From positions 57,250 through 121,249 of the forward strand of contig NZ_JAKLWS010000013.1 of the NCBI RefSeq assembly GCF_022012475.1: a stretch of 64,000 bases of DNA. The letters run 5' to 3'. Shown one piece after another: positions 8,186 through 19,568 of this stretch; the stretch's first letter is position 1; the number at the start of each line of letters is the position of its first letter. The notes below the pieces were generated by a model. It had not been told where the DNA came from, searched no databases, and worked only from the letters and a program-made list of their open reading frames with translations. The DNA is from Rhodohalobacter sulfatireducens. Lineage in GTDB: Bacteria; Bacteroidota; Rhodothermia; Balneolales; Balneolaceae. The position numbers and the translations under genes were made by a program.

Positions 8186-9802
8186 ATGAAATCCATCAAG
8201 GGAAAAATTGTTGACCCGATCGATCGACGAATTTTCAACGGGGAGATTATAATTCAAGGTCAAATGATTGCAGATATTCGTGAACACGAATCCGTGCCGG
8301 ATCAATATATCATGCCCGGGTTTGTTGATTCGCATATCCATATTGAAAGCTCGATGCTTGTCCCTTCTGAATTTGCAAAGATTGCTGTACGGCATGGAAC
8401 GGTAGCCACGGTTTCTGACCCGCATGAAATTGCCAACGTCTGCGGTATAAAGGGCGTGGAGTATATGATTCGTAACGGTAATAAAGTTCCACTAAAATTC
8501 TATTTTGGGGCCCCATCCTGCGTTCCTGCAACTACATTCGAAACCTCCGGAGCAGAACTTGATAATGATGATGTAGCCGAGCTTCTGCAACGTGGTGAAA
8601 TACACTATCTCTCGGAGATGATGAATTGGCCCGGTGTTTTAAATGATGACCCGGACGTACTGGCCAAAATCAAATCTGCACTGGAACTGGAAAAACCCGT
8701 TGATGGTCATGCCCCCGGACTGAAAGGGGACAAAGCTGAGAAGTACGCCTCTGCACAAATTTCCACCGATCACGAATGCTTTACAAAAGAGGAAGCGATT
8801 GATAAAATGAACGCCGGAATGCTTATTGCCATCCGTGAGGGAAGCGCTGCTAAGAATTATGAAGCGCTGGTAGAACTATTCGATAAATATCCGGAAAGGC
8901 TAATGTTTTGTTCCGATGACAAACACCCCGACGACCTAATCAAAGGACATATAAACAGATTGGTAAGCAGGACAATCAAACTAGGTTACAATCTGTTTGA
9001 TATTCTCCATGCCGCTTGTGTACTGCCCGTACGCCATTACAATTTAGAAGTAGGCTTACTCCAGAAAAGCGATATGGCTGATTTTATTATTGTTGACAAC
9101 CCGGATTCATTGAATATTAAACAGACATGGATTAACGGGGCTCCCGTTTTTCAAGATGACAAGGTTTTGTTTCCTGATATTGAAACCAAGCCAATCAATA
9201 ATTTCAATGCTTATAATGTTAAGCCTTCAGATTTTATTCTGAGATCTGAAAATAAGGAGCAACCGGTTATTGTGGCGAAGGATGGTCAGTTGGTAACGGA
9301 TAGAGAAACTGTTAGCCTGCAGGTCAATGGTGGTGTAATTCAAGCAGCTCCAAGTCGGGATATTTTAAAAATCGCCGTCGTGAATCGGTATGCAAAAGAA
9401 CGTCCCGCAGTAGCCTTTATCAAGAATTTTGGAATTAAGAAAGGAGCTATTGCATCTTCTGTTGCTCATGATTCACATAATATCATTGCCGTTGGGTCTT
9501 CGGATCAATTATTGACCAGAGCTGTCAACCTGATCATGAAAAGTCGAGGAGGCATCTCGGCTGTTTCTGGTCATAAGGAGGAAATCCTGCCGCTACCTAT
9601 TGCCGGACTCATGAGTGATCAACCCGGAGAAAACGTGGCAGCCCATTACGAAAAACTCACCAATATGGCTCACAAAATGGGCAGTAATCTTCACTCTCCT
9701 TTCATGCTGATCTCATTTATGGCTTTACTCGTCATCCCAAGCCTAAAACTCAGTGATAAGGGACTTTTTGATGGGAATACGTTTGAGTTTGTTGAGCAGT
9801 GA
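8186..9802 (+). CDS. ade: Adenine deaminase
   Basis: 538 residues, usual for bacterial Ade (EC 3.5.4.2), which hydrolyses adenine to hypoxanthine and ammonia in purine salvage. The amidohydrolase metal-site motifs are in order: GFVDSHIHIES (about 49-59), SDPHEIANV, VDGHAPG (about 172), STDHECFT and FCSDDKHPDDL (about 238-248). The C-terminal VAHDSHNI motif typical of Ade is also present. It starts 7 bases after the osmC-like gene. No riboswitch or purine operator is recognised upstream. A REP-rich gap follows. Confidence 0.95.
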   Translation: MKSIKGKIVDPIDRRIFNGEIIIQGQMIADIREHESVPDQYIMPGFVDSHIHIESSMLVPSEFAKIAVRHGTVATVSDPHEIANVCGIKGVEYMIRNGNKVPLKFYFGAPSCVPATTFETSGAELDNDDVAELLQRGEIHYLSEMMNWPGVLNDDPDVLAKIKSALELEKPVDGHAPGLKGDKAEKYASAQISTDHECFTKEEAIDKMNAGMLIAIREGSAAKNYEALVELFDKYPERLMFCSDDKHPDDLIKGHINRLVSRTIKLGYNLFDILHAACVLPVRHYNLEVGLLQKSDMADFIIVDNPDSLNIKQTWINGAPVFQDDKVLFPDIETKPINNFNAYNVKPSDFILRSENKEQPVIVAKDGQLVTDRETVSLQVNGGVIQAAPSRDILKIAVVNRYAKERPAVAFIKNFGIKKGAIASSVAHDSHNIIAVGSSDQLLTRAVNLIMKSRGGISAVSGHKEEILPLPIAGLMSDQPGENVAAHYEKLTNMAHKMGSNLHSPFMLISFMALLVIPSLKLSDKGLFDGNTFEFVEQ

Positions 9803-9921
9803 TGAGAAGTGATTATTGGTAAGTATTGAATATTGAGCTTCTCTATTACCGTTTATTCTATTCCCTGCGTGATATTTCAAAGTCCCTCTTTTCGGGCTTT
9901 TGCCCAATTCGGACCTTAAAT

Positions 9922-10097
9922 GTGGCTAAAGCCACTTGTTATAGAAGGTCCTCCCTCCGTCAGCTCAGGCTGACGGCAATAGATACTCGTTCTGCAATTA
10001 TTTAGAGTTACCAAACTTATTTACTCATTCAATATCCATTACCGTTGGCTTCAGCCAATGGACTAAGAACGCCACTAGAAGACCGGGGGCTTTAGCC
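9922..10097. repeat. REP-like cluster, family A
   Basis: Four palindromes in 176 bases: GTGGCTAAAGCCAC (9922-9935), CCGTCAGCTCAGGCTGACGG (9957-9976), CCGTTGGCTTCAGCCAATGG (10042-10061) and GGGGCTTTAGCC (10085-10097). The same two core types recur in the same alternating order at 31376-31530. The arms show compensatory variation (GTCAGC/GCTGAC against GTTGGC/GCCAAC), which argues for conserved hairpins rather than chance. Confidence 0.75.
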
Positions 10098-10178
10098 TTA
10101 TTATATCTTTCTACTTCTCTCTTTTGTAAGAACCAGTATTACCTAATTCCTTGAAAATTCCGGGCAAATCAACCCAAA

Positions 10179-10216
10179 GAAAAGAAAAAGCCACTTCGGA
10201 ATTAACCAAAGTGGCT
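10179..10216 (-). terminator. Rho-independent terminator of the metalloprotease gene
   Basis: Arms AGCCACTT (10189-10196) and AAGTGGCT (10209-10216) form an 8-bp stem with a 12-base loop. Read on the minus strand the stem is followed by TTTTTCTTTTC. It lies 30 bases past the stop of the minus-strand metalloprotease gene. Confidence 0.75.
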
Positions 10217-10245
10217 GATCAAAATTTAAATATGTACGCAAAAAA

Positions 10246-12813
10246 TTATGACTCAATCGCTTCATCAATCAGATAAGTGATATGCGCGGCGTGTGCCATC
10301 GTTTCATTATTAACGTTTCCTTTATCCTCCATCAACCCACGGATGTATTGCAGATTGTGCAATGCCGCAGATTTTGCCAGGTTATCATGTTGATCACTTT
10401 CTAATACGACTCCGAGGACTTTCACATATTCCACCTGTGCATTTTGTCTGAATGTATTCACGTTGCCACTTGCATCTGCATCAAAAATAGCACTTGTCAA
10501 ATCACGAACTACATCCGCCGCAACATATGTGTTTCCATAGAGACGAGAATTTGTAATTCTCTTGATTGTACTTGGATGAAGAATATGAGTCATCACACCA
10601 ACCTGCATTCCCAAAACTAAATCATGCACTTTGGGATCTTCAGTTTCGCCAAAAAAATCGAATCCCCGGCGTTGCTCCTGTAGATATTTATAAACTTCAT
10701 GTGATTCTTCAAAAGCATCCGGAGCAAACAAGTGTTCCGACAACTGGCTCATGGCTTCTCGTTGTTTTTCTGCCGGAACCGGTGTGTAGGGTTGAGTTCC
10801 TCCCTCCTGCCCAATAAAAGCACGATCTCTATATACGCCACCAATTTGACGAGAAATTACGGTTGTTTGTCTTGCACGCTGACCCATAATCGAAATAAAA
10901 GCATTTCGTAATTCCTGGTACGACTGCCCCTCTATAGTTCCATATTTTTCAACCAAACCATCCAAAAGAGTTGAAATGAGTTGAATTCGATCTGCGGAGT
11001 ATTCAACCGGATCACTGGAAAGATCTCTGACCATTACCCGCGGATCGATACCATTTCCGGATGAACGCATGTCGTCTGCATCGTTTCCAAAAGCAAGTTC
11101 AGGTTCTGTTGATCTTGAAAGGATCTCCTCTAATCGTGCATCTTCTGCTTCCGGATCATCTAAAGCAGGTGAGTATCCATATTCAATTGCCCAAACATCA
11201 TATGGACCGGGTTGAAGATCATAGTATAAACTCTGGGCATCGTGATCGGAGTTTACATTAATGGAATGGTAGTCCATTACAGAACCACTCAAGCCGTTTT
11301 CTGCAGCAAATTCAGGATCGTTTATCTCTTCAGGTGAGTAAATCGAACTTGCCTGCATATTGTGATTCAAGCCTAAAGTATGTCCTACTTCATGAAGTAT
11401 AAGTCGGGTCATAGCTTGTTTCTCAAGTCCATCTATATCCTCTTCACCGGCATCATCCAAAATTAATAATGCACTTGAAGCGAATTGCCTGTCTTCACTC
11501 AAATACTGACTGATGCTACAGTATCTCGGATCCATCGATTCATGCATATCAAAAAAATCAAATGATCCTGTAAAAAGATCGTCTGCCCTTGTATAACTCC
11601 GAAAAGCCGCCCACTCAAGCATAATATCCGCACCTAAAATTTCACCTGTTCTCGGATTCACAAAACTTGGTCCATAACCGCCAAAAGGAGGGTTCGGTGA
11701 AGAGGTCCAGCGAAGCACATTATAACGAACATCACCGGCATCCCAATCGGCAGAGTCGGGCTGAACTTTTACCTGGATGGCGTTTTTAAATCCGGCCTTC
11801 TCAAATGCTTCATTCCACGCAAGCGTAGCATTTTGTATCGTTTCTCTGAAACCTGTAGGTGTGGTATTCTCTATCCACCAAACAATAGGTTCAACAGGTT
11901 CTGATAGTTCAGCTTCCGGATCCTTCTTTACGAGGTTCCATCGATGTATCAGATCATGGTATGGAGTGGCACTTGTTGAAACCTGGTTATCTTTTTGGGT
12001 GATGAAATATCCCACTCTCGGATCATCGAAACGCGGCTTATAATTATTTTCCGGCATTTCAATAAATGTATGCTGGAATGTTACCGATACTGCTCTACCA
12101 TCGGTAACTGCATCACTTGTGGAACCGGTCACATAGGGAGAATCATAAACATACTCAACGATAACATCTGTGTTTTCCGGATAGCTTCGAATTTCACTGT
12201 ATTTACTTTTCTCGTTACTCAATCTCCCTAATGAAAATTCTCCGGGTCTCGATCGCGGATTTGGAGTTGGTTTAATCTGGCTTAAACTTTCAGATATAAA
12301 TAGTGGATCCGCGTTGATTAACAGCTTACCGTTTTCTTTATCTTCTGCTTCAATTTCTGTTGAAAAAAGAACGGCATCCGAAATATTTGCTGCAGATGCC
12401 CGGCTTAAAGGACTCTCATTATCAAAATAAAAGCTATTGTTTACATGGACGAACTCAAGCTTATCGAAATAGCGGCGTACTTTTAAAATCTTGTTTTCTC
12501 GAAAAGCCCCCCTGAAATGCCCTGCATCTAAAACACCATTACTCGACATTCCGAAATAGATAAACTCTTGATCGATCTGATCTTCGTTTATTTGCAGTTT
12601 TACAGATCCATCGGTTGTATCCTGGTAAACGGTGAATAAACCATCGTAGGTCACAGAATTTTCAATAGCTTTATCAAATTCTGAGCTCACCTGCTGTTGT
12701 GTTGCAGAAGTGCTTGAAACACTGATTTTTTGGGTGTTTGAACAGGCAGATATCAACAGAAAAAGAAAAACGCCGAATACCACTTGTAGTGCATTTCGTG
12801 AAATTAAAGGCAT
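10246..12813 (-). CDS. DUF5117-type zinc metalloprotease lipoprotein
   Basis: 855 residues. The N-terminus is a lipoprotein signal (LISAC, Cys near residue 24), so the protein is probably anchored in the envelope. The zinc site HEVGHTLGLNH (about 471-481) is a full metzincin HExxHxxGxxH motif, and SVMDYHS about 40 residues later supplies the Met-turn. The ~300 residues before it match DUF5117/DUF5118, the part after matches DUF4953, families found together in Bacteroidota secreted metalloproteases of unknown substrate. A hairpin terminator follows the gene. It is monocistronic; the region upstream is shared with the atpDC terminator. Enzyme class is confident; role is not known. Confidence 0.88.
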   Translation of the reverse strand: MPLISRNALQVVFGVFLFLLISACSNTQKISVSSTSATQQQVSSEFDKAIENSVTYDGLFTVYQDTTDGSVKLQINEDQIDQEFIYFGMSSNGVLDAGHFRGAFRENKILKVRRYFDKLEFVHVNNSFYFDNESPLSRASAANISDAVLFSTEIEAEDKENGKLLINADPLFISESLSQIKPTPNPRSRPGEFSLGRLSNEKSKYSEIRSYPENTDVIVEYVYDSPYVTGSTSDAVTDGRAVSVTFQHTFIEMPENNYKPRFDDPRVGYFITQKDNQVSTSATPYHDLIHRWNLVKKDPEAELSEPVEPIVWWIENTTPTGFRETIQNATLAWNEAFEKAGFKNAIQVKVQPDSADWDAGDVRYNVLRWTSSPNPPFGGYGPSFVNPRTGEILGADIMLEWAAFRSYTRADDLFTGSFDFFDMHESMDPRYCSISQYLSEDRQFASSALLILDDAGEEDIDGLEKQAMTRLILHEVGHTLGLNHNMQASSIYSPEEINDPEFAAENGLSGSVMDYHSINVNSDHDAQSLYYDLQPGPYDVWAIEYGYSPALDDPEAEDARLEEILSRSTEPELAFGNDADDMRSSGNGIDPRVMVRDLSSDPVEYSADRIQLISTLLDGLVEKYGTIEGQSYQELRNAFISIMGQRARQTTVISRQIGGVYRDRAFIGQEGGTQPYTPVPAEKQREAMSQLSEHLFAPDAFEESHEVYKYLQEQRRGFDFFGETEDPKVHDLVLGMQVGVMTHILHPSTIKRITNSRLYGNTYVAADVVRDLTSAIFDADASGNVNTFRQNAQVEYVKVLGVVLESDQHDNLAKSAALHNLQYIRGLMEDKGNVNNETMAHAAHITYLIDEAIES

Positions 12814-12954
12814 AACAGTGTTTGCTTTGGTTGGTATTATTAATCTTAAAAACTATCGGCAATACAGAGAGTTGAATCTTCTGATATTGAATAAATTATT
12901 AAAGTGGCTAACGTCTCCTGATCTTTACTACTATTCTGACCTCAATACTACCTT

Positions 12955-12995
12955 CAAAAAAATAGAAAAGCCTGTACCGAAATCGATACAGGCTT
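12955..12995 (-). terminator. Rho-independent terminator of atpDC
   Basis: Arms AAGCCTGTA (12968-12976) and TACAGGCTT (12987-12995) give a 9-bp stem with a 10-base loop; on the minus strand it is followed by TTCTATTTTTTTG. It lies 15 bases beyond the atpC stop. Confidence 0.85.
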
Positions 12996-13010
12996 CAAAA
13001 AAATTGTTAA

Positions 13011-13409
13011 TTAGGATTCGGCAATTTTCAGCCGATTCTCTGCAATGGCCAGTTCAGTCTCAAGCTCCTCATTTCTGAAATCAAGCATATTACGTTTTTT
13101 CTTAATTTCATCGCGATATTTTAAAGCTTCTTCCCTGTTTATCTCAGTCGATTTTTCAGCTTTTTCAGCCAAAATTGTCAACTGGTTGTCGCTCATCTCT
13201 ACGAATCCGCCGCTCACAGCAAAATTCAGTACTTTTTGATCTTCTTGCTTGATAGAGATCTTTCCAATACCAAGAGAGGAAACAATTGGAGCATGGTTAT
13301 GAAGCATTTGAAAATTACCATTGCTGCCCGGTACCCGAACACTTTCAACCTGGCCGTCGAAACGTGATCCTTCTGGTGTTAAAAGTTGTGCTTGATAGGT
13401 TGTTGCCAA
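13011..13409 (-). CDS. atpC: F1 ATP synthase epsilon subunit
   Basis: 132 residues. The N-terminal beta sandwich (about 1-85; GSNGNFQMLHNHAPIV) and the C-terminal helical hairpin (about 90-132) are those of the central-stalk epsilon subunit. The start is a TTG at 13409, decided by AAAGGAGAAG placed 5-6 bases upstream; no ATG is available near it. It follows atpD by 14 bases and is closed by a strong terminator. The rest of the ATP synthase genes are not in the window, so the beta-epsilon pair is a separate operon, as is common in Bacteroidota and relatives. Confidence 0.95.
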   Translation of the reverse strand: MATTYQAQLLTPEGSRFDGQVESVRVPGSNGNFQMLHNHAPIVSSLGIGKISIKQEDQKVLNFAVSGGFVEMSDNQLTILAEKAEKSTEINREEALKYRDEIKKKRNMLDFRNEELETELAIAENRLKIAES

Positions 13410-13423
13410 TTTACTTCTCCTTT

Positions 13424-14911
<1,488 letters not shown>

Positions 14912-15370
14912 TCAATTAGTCGTTTTTCAGCTTCTCAGCCGGGATAGATTATTTCGAATTTCCTGAGTTTTTTGTCACGAAAAACATCACTCATGACAGC
15001 TTCAAAATTTACCTCTTTCTACTTCAAAAATCAAAAAGTTTGGGTTGATTTTATCTGATCTTTCATTGTTAACCAGTGAATCTCAATAACCGTTTAGACC
15101 AGCTTGATTCCAACAAAATTCTTTCAGAACCTTTCTCAGGATACCTAATCCTTCACTCAATGATTCATAGTCTCCACCCGTAAACTAAACCTGTAAAACA
15201 AAATTCAACAATTGCACTGCAGATCCTGAACATCACCGTGAGATATTCTTATCACTGATTAGCAAAAAGACGATCAAACCTCTATATTTAAAACTGTTTT
15301 ATTTTATAAATTTGGCTTCAAAAAAGCTGATTTTCGAGCGAATTCAAACATTTAAAAATTATAGACATAA
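14912..15370. other. Divergent promoter region atpD / rsmB
   Basis: 459 bases without a gene, between divergent transcripts. The only recognisable box is TAAATTTG at 15307-15314, which fits the -7 consensus TAnnTTTG and points to rsmB, 56 bases before its start; a -33 TTG is not clear. No palindromic repeat or RNA was found. Confidence 0.4.
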
Positions 15371-16690
15371 TTGGAAACTGAAGCTACTGCACGATCGGAA
15401 AGTATTGATATACTCTTAACCTTTGATGAGGATGGTACACTTGACTATTCAGAAGCGAACCATCTTGAGCCCAGGGAACGAGCACAGGTTCGGGAGTATG
15501 TGCAGAATATTCTAAGACGAAGAAGCTATCTCGATTTTATCATTAATGAGTTTTCGAGCATCAAGGTCGAGGAGATGAAGCCTCTACTTAAAAATATTTT
15601 GAGATTAGGCTTGTATGAACTGCTTTTCATGGACGGAACTCCCGATTACGCCTCCATTAACGAAGCGGTTGAAGTTGCAAAGTATAATCTTGGATCAAAA
15701 TCCGGAGATCTGGTAAACGCTATTCTCAGAAATATTCAGCGTGATATTAACAACCTGCCCAAACCCGCTTTTAAAGACAGAACCAAACTTATTGCTACTA
15801 CTTTCTCACATCCCGAGTGGATGGTTAAGCGCTGGGTAAAACGATATGGCGAACGCGAAGCCTTCAAATTGATGCAGGCTAACAATACCAGGCCTCATTA
15901 TTATGTTCGCGTGAATAACCTGCGAACTAAAACAAAGAATTTTAAACTGAGGATGGACAAGCTGGATATCCCTTATAAAGAAAGTGACTGGCTACCCGGT
16001 TATTTTAAAGTGGATTCTGTAGCACCTTTTATCGCAAAAGATCTTTTAAAAAAGGGAATATGCCTTGTACAAGATATAGCGGCAGGTTTTGCTCCTACCA
16101 TTGTTGAACCAATGCCCGGTGAAAACATTTTTGATATTTGTGCAGCACCCGGAACAAAAAGCATTGTGATGGCCGACATGATGGATGGGGAGGGATCTCT
16201 AACCGCCATAGATATTAATCCGGATCGATTGGAACTACTTGCCAGAAGTGCAATGGACTACCATGCCGAAAACATTAAAATTCGAAGAGCCGATGCCAGG
16301 GATCTTGACTTAAGACTGGCCGACGGTGTACTCCTCGATGCGCCTTGCACCGGAACTGGTGTTTTAAGCAAACGAGCTGATCTCCGGTGGAAACGAACCG
16401 AGAAAGATCTCCAGGACTGCATTAAACTTCAGGAGGAGTTGTTGGATGAAGCGGCTAATCATGTAAAAAGAGGTGGACGCCTTGTTTACAGTACATGCTC
16501 CATCGAACCGGAAGAAAATTGGGATCAAATCCAGAAATTCCTTGATAAGTACGACAACTTCGAGCTCGAACCCCTTGATGATTTTCTGCCTGAAAGTGTT
16601 CTGATTGAAGATGGACTGGCTTATCAAACTATACCCCATGTTCACCACTGTGACGGACATTTCGGAGTACGGTTAATTCGGGTAAAATAA
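15371..16690 (+). CDS. rsmB: 16S rRNA m5C967 methyltransferase RsmB
   Basis: 439 residues. The N-terminal ~140 residues are the NusB-like RNA-binding domain (LRRRSYLDFI, INEAVEVAK), the rest the SAM methyltransferase with FDICAAPGTKS (about 254-264), the motif IV cysteine in DAPCTGTG (about 323) and the catalytic cysteine in YSTCSIEPEEN (about 375). It methylates C967 of 16S rRNA. The start is taken as TTG at 15371: a stop codon lies directly before it and the next in-frame ATG would delete half of the NusB domain. No ribosome binding site is visible. The C-terminal FGVRLIR ending is typical. Confidence 0.92.
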   Translation: METEATARSESIDILLTFDEDGTLDYSEANHLEPRERAQVREYVQNILRRRSYLDFIINEFSSIKVEEMKPLLKNILRLGLYELLFMDGTPDYASINEAVEVAKYNLGSKSGDLVNAILRNIQRDINNLPKPAFKDRTKLIATTFSHPEWMVKRWVKRYGEREAFKLMQANNTRPHYYVRVNNLRTKTKNFKLRMDKLDIPYKESDWLPGYFKVDSVAPFIAKDLLKKGICLVQDIAAGFAPTIVEPMPGENIFDICAAPGTKSIVMADMMDGEGSLTAIDINPDRLELLARSAMDYHAENIKIRRADARDLDLRLADGVLLDAPCTGTGVLSKRADLRWKRTEKDLQDCIKLQEELLDEAANHVKRGGRLVYSTCSIEPEENWDQIQKFLDKYDNFELEPLDDFLPESVLIEDGLAYQTIPHVHHCDGHFGVRLIRVK

Positions 16691-16699
16691 TTTTTTTAA

Positions 16700-16766
16700 A
16701 AAGCCGCCGAGGGCGCAGGGATACGCTGAGAATAATCTTAGCCTATCTCTGCGCTCTTTGCAGTTA
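16700..16766. repeat. Imperfect palindromic intergenic repeat, family E
   Basis: The gap between rsmB and valS holds an imperfect inverted repeat: GAGGGCGCAGGGATA on the left pairs with TATCTCTGCGCTCTTTG on the right. A related GCG-rich palindrome lies near 39800-39842. It abuts the valS start region and could act in the mRNA leader. Confidence 0.45.
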
Positions 16767-16781
16767 AACAATAAATGATTT

Positions 16782-19469
16782 ATGAGTAAAACACAGGATA
16801 TCCCAAAACAATACGATCCTTCAACCACAGAAGAAAAGTGGTACAACTATTGGGAGGAGAACGACTATTTCCATTCTGAACCGGATAACCGCGAGTCTTA
16901 TACCGTAGTGATCCCGCCTCCCAATGTAACAGGGGTCCTGCATATGGGGCATATGCTTAATAATACCATCCAGGATGTTCTGGTACGCCGCGCTCGCATG
17001 CTTGGCAAAAACACCTGCTGGGTTCCGGGAACAGACCATGCCTCGATTGCTACGGAAGCTAAAGTCGTTCAAAAGCTTCGGAAAGAAGGCATTACCAAGC
17101 GAGATCTCACCCGAAACGAATTTTTGAATCATGCCTGGGAGTGGACCGAAGAGCACGGTGGAATTATCTTGCAACAGCTGCGTAAGTTAGGTGCTTCGTG
17201 CGACTGGAAACGAACACGCTTTACGCTGGAAGATGAACTTTATGATATGGTCATCGACTGTTTCATTGAACTTTATGACCGGGGTTATATCTACCGCGGG
17301 CTTCGAATGGTGAACTGGGATCCCGCAGCTCAAACTGCTCTTAGTGATGAAGAGGTAATTCACAAAGAGGTACAATCTAAGTTCTATCACGTAAAATATC
17401 CCATTAAAGATTCCGATGATTTTGTAACGATCGCCACAACCCGGCCTGAAACCATTTTAGCTGACACGGCCGTCTGCGTAAATCCGGATGATGAGCGATA
17501 CCGGGATCTGGTCGGTAAAACCGTAATTATACCGATTGTTAATCGCGAAGTACCGGTTATTGCAGATGAATATGTTGATCCGGAGTTTGGGACAGGTTGC
17601 CTGAAAATTACCCCCGCTCATGATCCGAATGATTATGAAATCGGGCAAAAGCATAATCTCGAGATCATCGACATGCTCAATCCCGATGGAACTCTTTCAG
17701 AAGACGCCGAGCACTATATTGGAAAGGATCGATTTGAGGTTCGCAAACTGATCACACATGATCTTGAAAAACAAGATTTACTGGTAAAAACCGAAGAGAT
17801 GGCAAATAAAGTTGGTTATTCCGAACGTACCGACGTAGTGATTGAGCCCCGGCTCTCCCTCCAGTGGTTTTGTAAAATGGATGAACTGAGTAAACCCGCT
17901 CTTGAAAATGTTATGAATGACGAGGTCCAGTTTCATCCGGCCAAGTTCAAAAACAGTTACAAGCACTGGATGGAAAACATTCGCGACTGGTGTATTTCGC
18001 GCCAGCTCTGGTGGGGACATCGAATACCCGCATGGTACTTTGGCGATGGCGAGGAGGATTACGTAATCGCCAAGACTAAAGATGAAGCGATCGAAAAAGC
18101 CAAAGAAAAATCTGGCAATGAGTTATTGGAAGATGAAATCCGCCAGGATGAAGATGTCCTGGACACTTGGTTTTCCTCATGGTTATGGCCGATGTCTGTT
18201 TTTGATCCCGATTTTATTAAAAACAAAGAACCCAACAAAGAATTAAACTATTACTACCCAACACAAGATCTGGTAACCGCACCTGAAATTATGTTTTTCT
18301 GGGTGGCACGGATGATTATGGCCGGATACGCCTTTGCCGGTGAAAAACCGTTCAGCAATGTGTATTACCACGGAATTGTTCGGGACGAGAAGAGGCGTAA
18401 GATGTCGAAATCGCTCGGAAACTCTCCTGACCCGCTGGAACTCATTGATCAGTACGGAGCAGACGGAACTCGTGTGGGAATGCTTTTCGCCTCTCCTGCC
18501 GGTAATGATCTGTTGTTTGATGTGAGTCTATGTGAGCAGGGTCGAAATTTCTCCAATAAAATCTGGAATGCCTTTCGGTTCCTCACCATGAATATGGACG
18601 AGCATGAATCTTACAACCCTACCACGGAAATCGATCCGAAGAATCTTGCTGACAAATGGATGATGGGCCGCATTCAGACTACACTGGAAGCGATGGAGGA
18701 AGATTTTTCAAAATATCGCCTCAATGAAGCCCTTAAAAAAATATACTCGCTGGTTTGGGATGATTTCTGCGATTGGTATATCGAAGTTTGCAAAGCGGAT
18801 CAGCCCGGAGAAAATATGCCAAAAGAGAATTTGGAACGGGCACTTGGTTTCTTTGAGATGCTGATGAAAATGCTTCATCCATTCACACCTTTCATTACGG
18901 AAGAGATCTGGCAAAGAATCCGGGACCGGTCTGAAGATGAAGCGTTGACCATCAGTTCGTGGCCTGAAATAACCGGTGAAACATTTAATGATTCAATCTC
19001 TCTCTTTAATACAGTTCAGTCACAGATTTCTGCGATTCGAAATATCCAGGCCGAGATGAATCTCTCGCCAAAAGCTGATTTGACAATCATCATCAAACCA
19101 AAAGATGAAGAACTTTCTGAAGAGCTGGCTTCAACCGAATGGATCTATCGAAAACTACTTGCAGTAGAAACGATTTCGTTCGATACAGATGCTGAAAAAC
19201 CGGAAGCGTCGGCAGCATCGGTCGTTAACGGATCTGAAATCTATATTCCACTGAAGGGATTGATCGATCTGAAAAAAGAACGAGAACGAATTCAAAAAGA
19301 GATCGATCGTACGGAAGGTTTTCTTAAAAGTGTGGAGAAGAAACTGGCTAATGAGCAGTTTGTAGAAAACGCGCCGGATGCGGTTGTGGAAAAAGAGAGG
19401 AATAAAAAATCCGATGCGAAATCGAATTTGGAGAAACTGCGAAAGCAACTCACAGAGTTTGATGCATAA
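16782..19469 (+). CDS. valS: Valyl-tRNA synthetase
   Basis: 895 residues, full length for bacterial ValRS (EC 6.1.1.9), which charges tRNA-Val and edits mischarged threonine. Visible are the HIGH-type motif HMGH (about 55-58), the editing (CP1) domain with TTRPETILADTAVCV (about 217-231), the KMSKSLGNS motif (about 538-546), the anticodon-binding domain (about 640-790) and the C-terminal coiled-coil arm (about 830-895). A short repeat-bearing gap separates it from rsmB. A bidirectional hairpin follows immediately after the stop. Confidence 0.98.
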   Translation: MSKTQDIPKQYDPSTTEEKWYNYWEENDYFHSEPDNRESYTVVIPPPNVTGVLHMGHMLNNTIQDVLVRRARMLGKNTCWVPGTDHASIATEAKVVQKLRKEGITKRDLTRNEFLNHAWEWTEEHGGIILQQLRKLGASCDWKRTRFTLEDELYDMVIDCFIELYDRGYIYRGLRMVNWDPAAQTALSDEEVIHKEVQSKFYHVKYPIKDSDDFVTIATTRPETILADTAVCVNPDDERYRDLVGKTVIIPIVNREVPVIADEYVDPEFGTGCLKITPAHDPNDYEIGQKHNLEIIDMLNPDGTLSEDAEHYIGKDRFEVRKLITHDLEKQDLLVKTEEMANKVGYSERTDVVIEPRLSLQWFCKMDELSKPALENVMNDEVQFHPAKFKNSYKHWMENIRDWCISRQLWWGHRIPAWYFGDGEEDYVIAKTKDEAIEKAKEKSGNELLEDEIRQDEDVLDTWFSSWLWPMSVFDPDFIKNKEPNKELNYYYPTQDLVTAPEIMFFWVARMIMAGYAFAGEKPFSNVYYHGIVRDEKRRKMSKSLGNSPDPLELIDQYGADGTRVGMLFASPAGNDLLFDVSLCEQGRNFSNKIWNAFRFLTMNMDEHESYNPTTEIDPKNLADKWMMGRIQTTLEAMEEDFSKYRLNEALKKIYSLVWDDFCDWYIEVCKADQPGENMPKENLERALGFFEMLMKMLHPFTPFITEEIWQRIRDRSEDEALTISSWPEITGETFNDSISLFNTVQSQISAIRNIQAEMNLSPKADLTIIIKPKDEELSEELASTEWIYRKLLAVETISFDTDAEKPEASAASVVNGSEIYIPLKGLIDLKKERERIQKEIDRTEGFLKSVEKKLANEQFVENAPDAVVEKERNKKSDAKSNLEKLRKQLTEFDA

Positions 19470-19500
19470 AAAAAAAAGGGGTAATTCATGAATTACCCCT
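19466..19500 (-). terminator. Terminator between convergent valS and hflC
   Basis: AGGGGTAATTC/GAATTACCCCT is a near-perfect palindrome (19477-19500). A run of 11 A before it becomes a U-tract on the minus strand, so it terminates hflKC strongly and may also stop valS. Confidence 0.8.
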
Positions 19501-19568
19501 TACAATTTATTGGATAAGATCTCTTATTCACGCCATCATGGAATCAATCTCATAGATTCTCTCTCCCA

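Larger units (their letters stand above)
9803..10245. other. Repeat-bearing gap between ade and the metalloprotease gene
   Basis: 443 bases between convergent genes. Apart from the REP cluster (9922-10097) and the minus-strand terminator (10179-10216) listed separately, I see no gene or RNA. Confidence 0.6.
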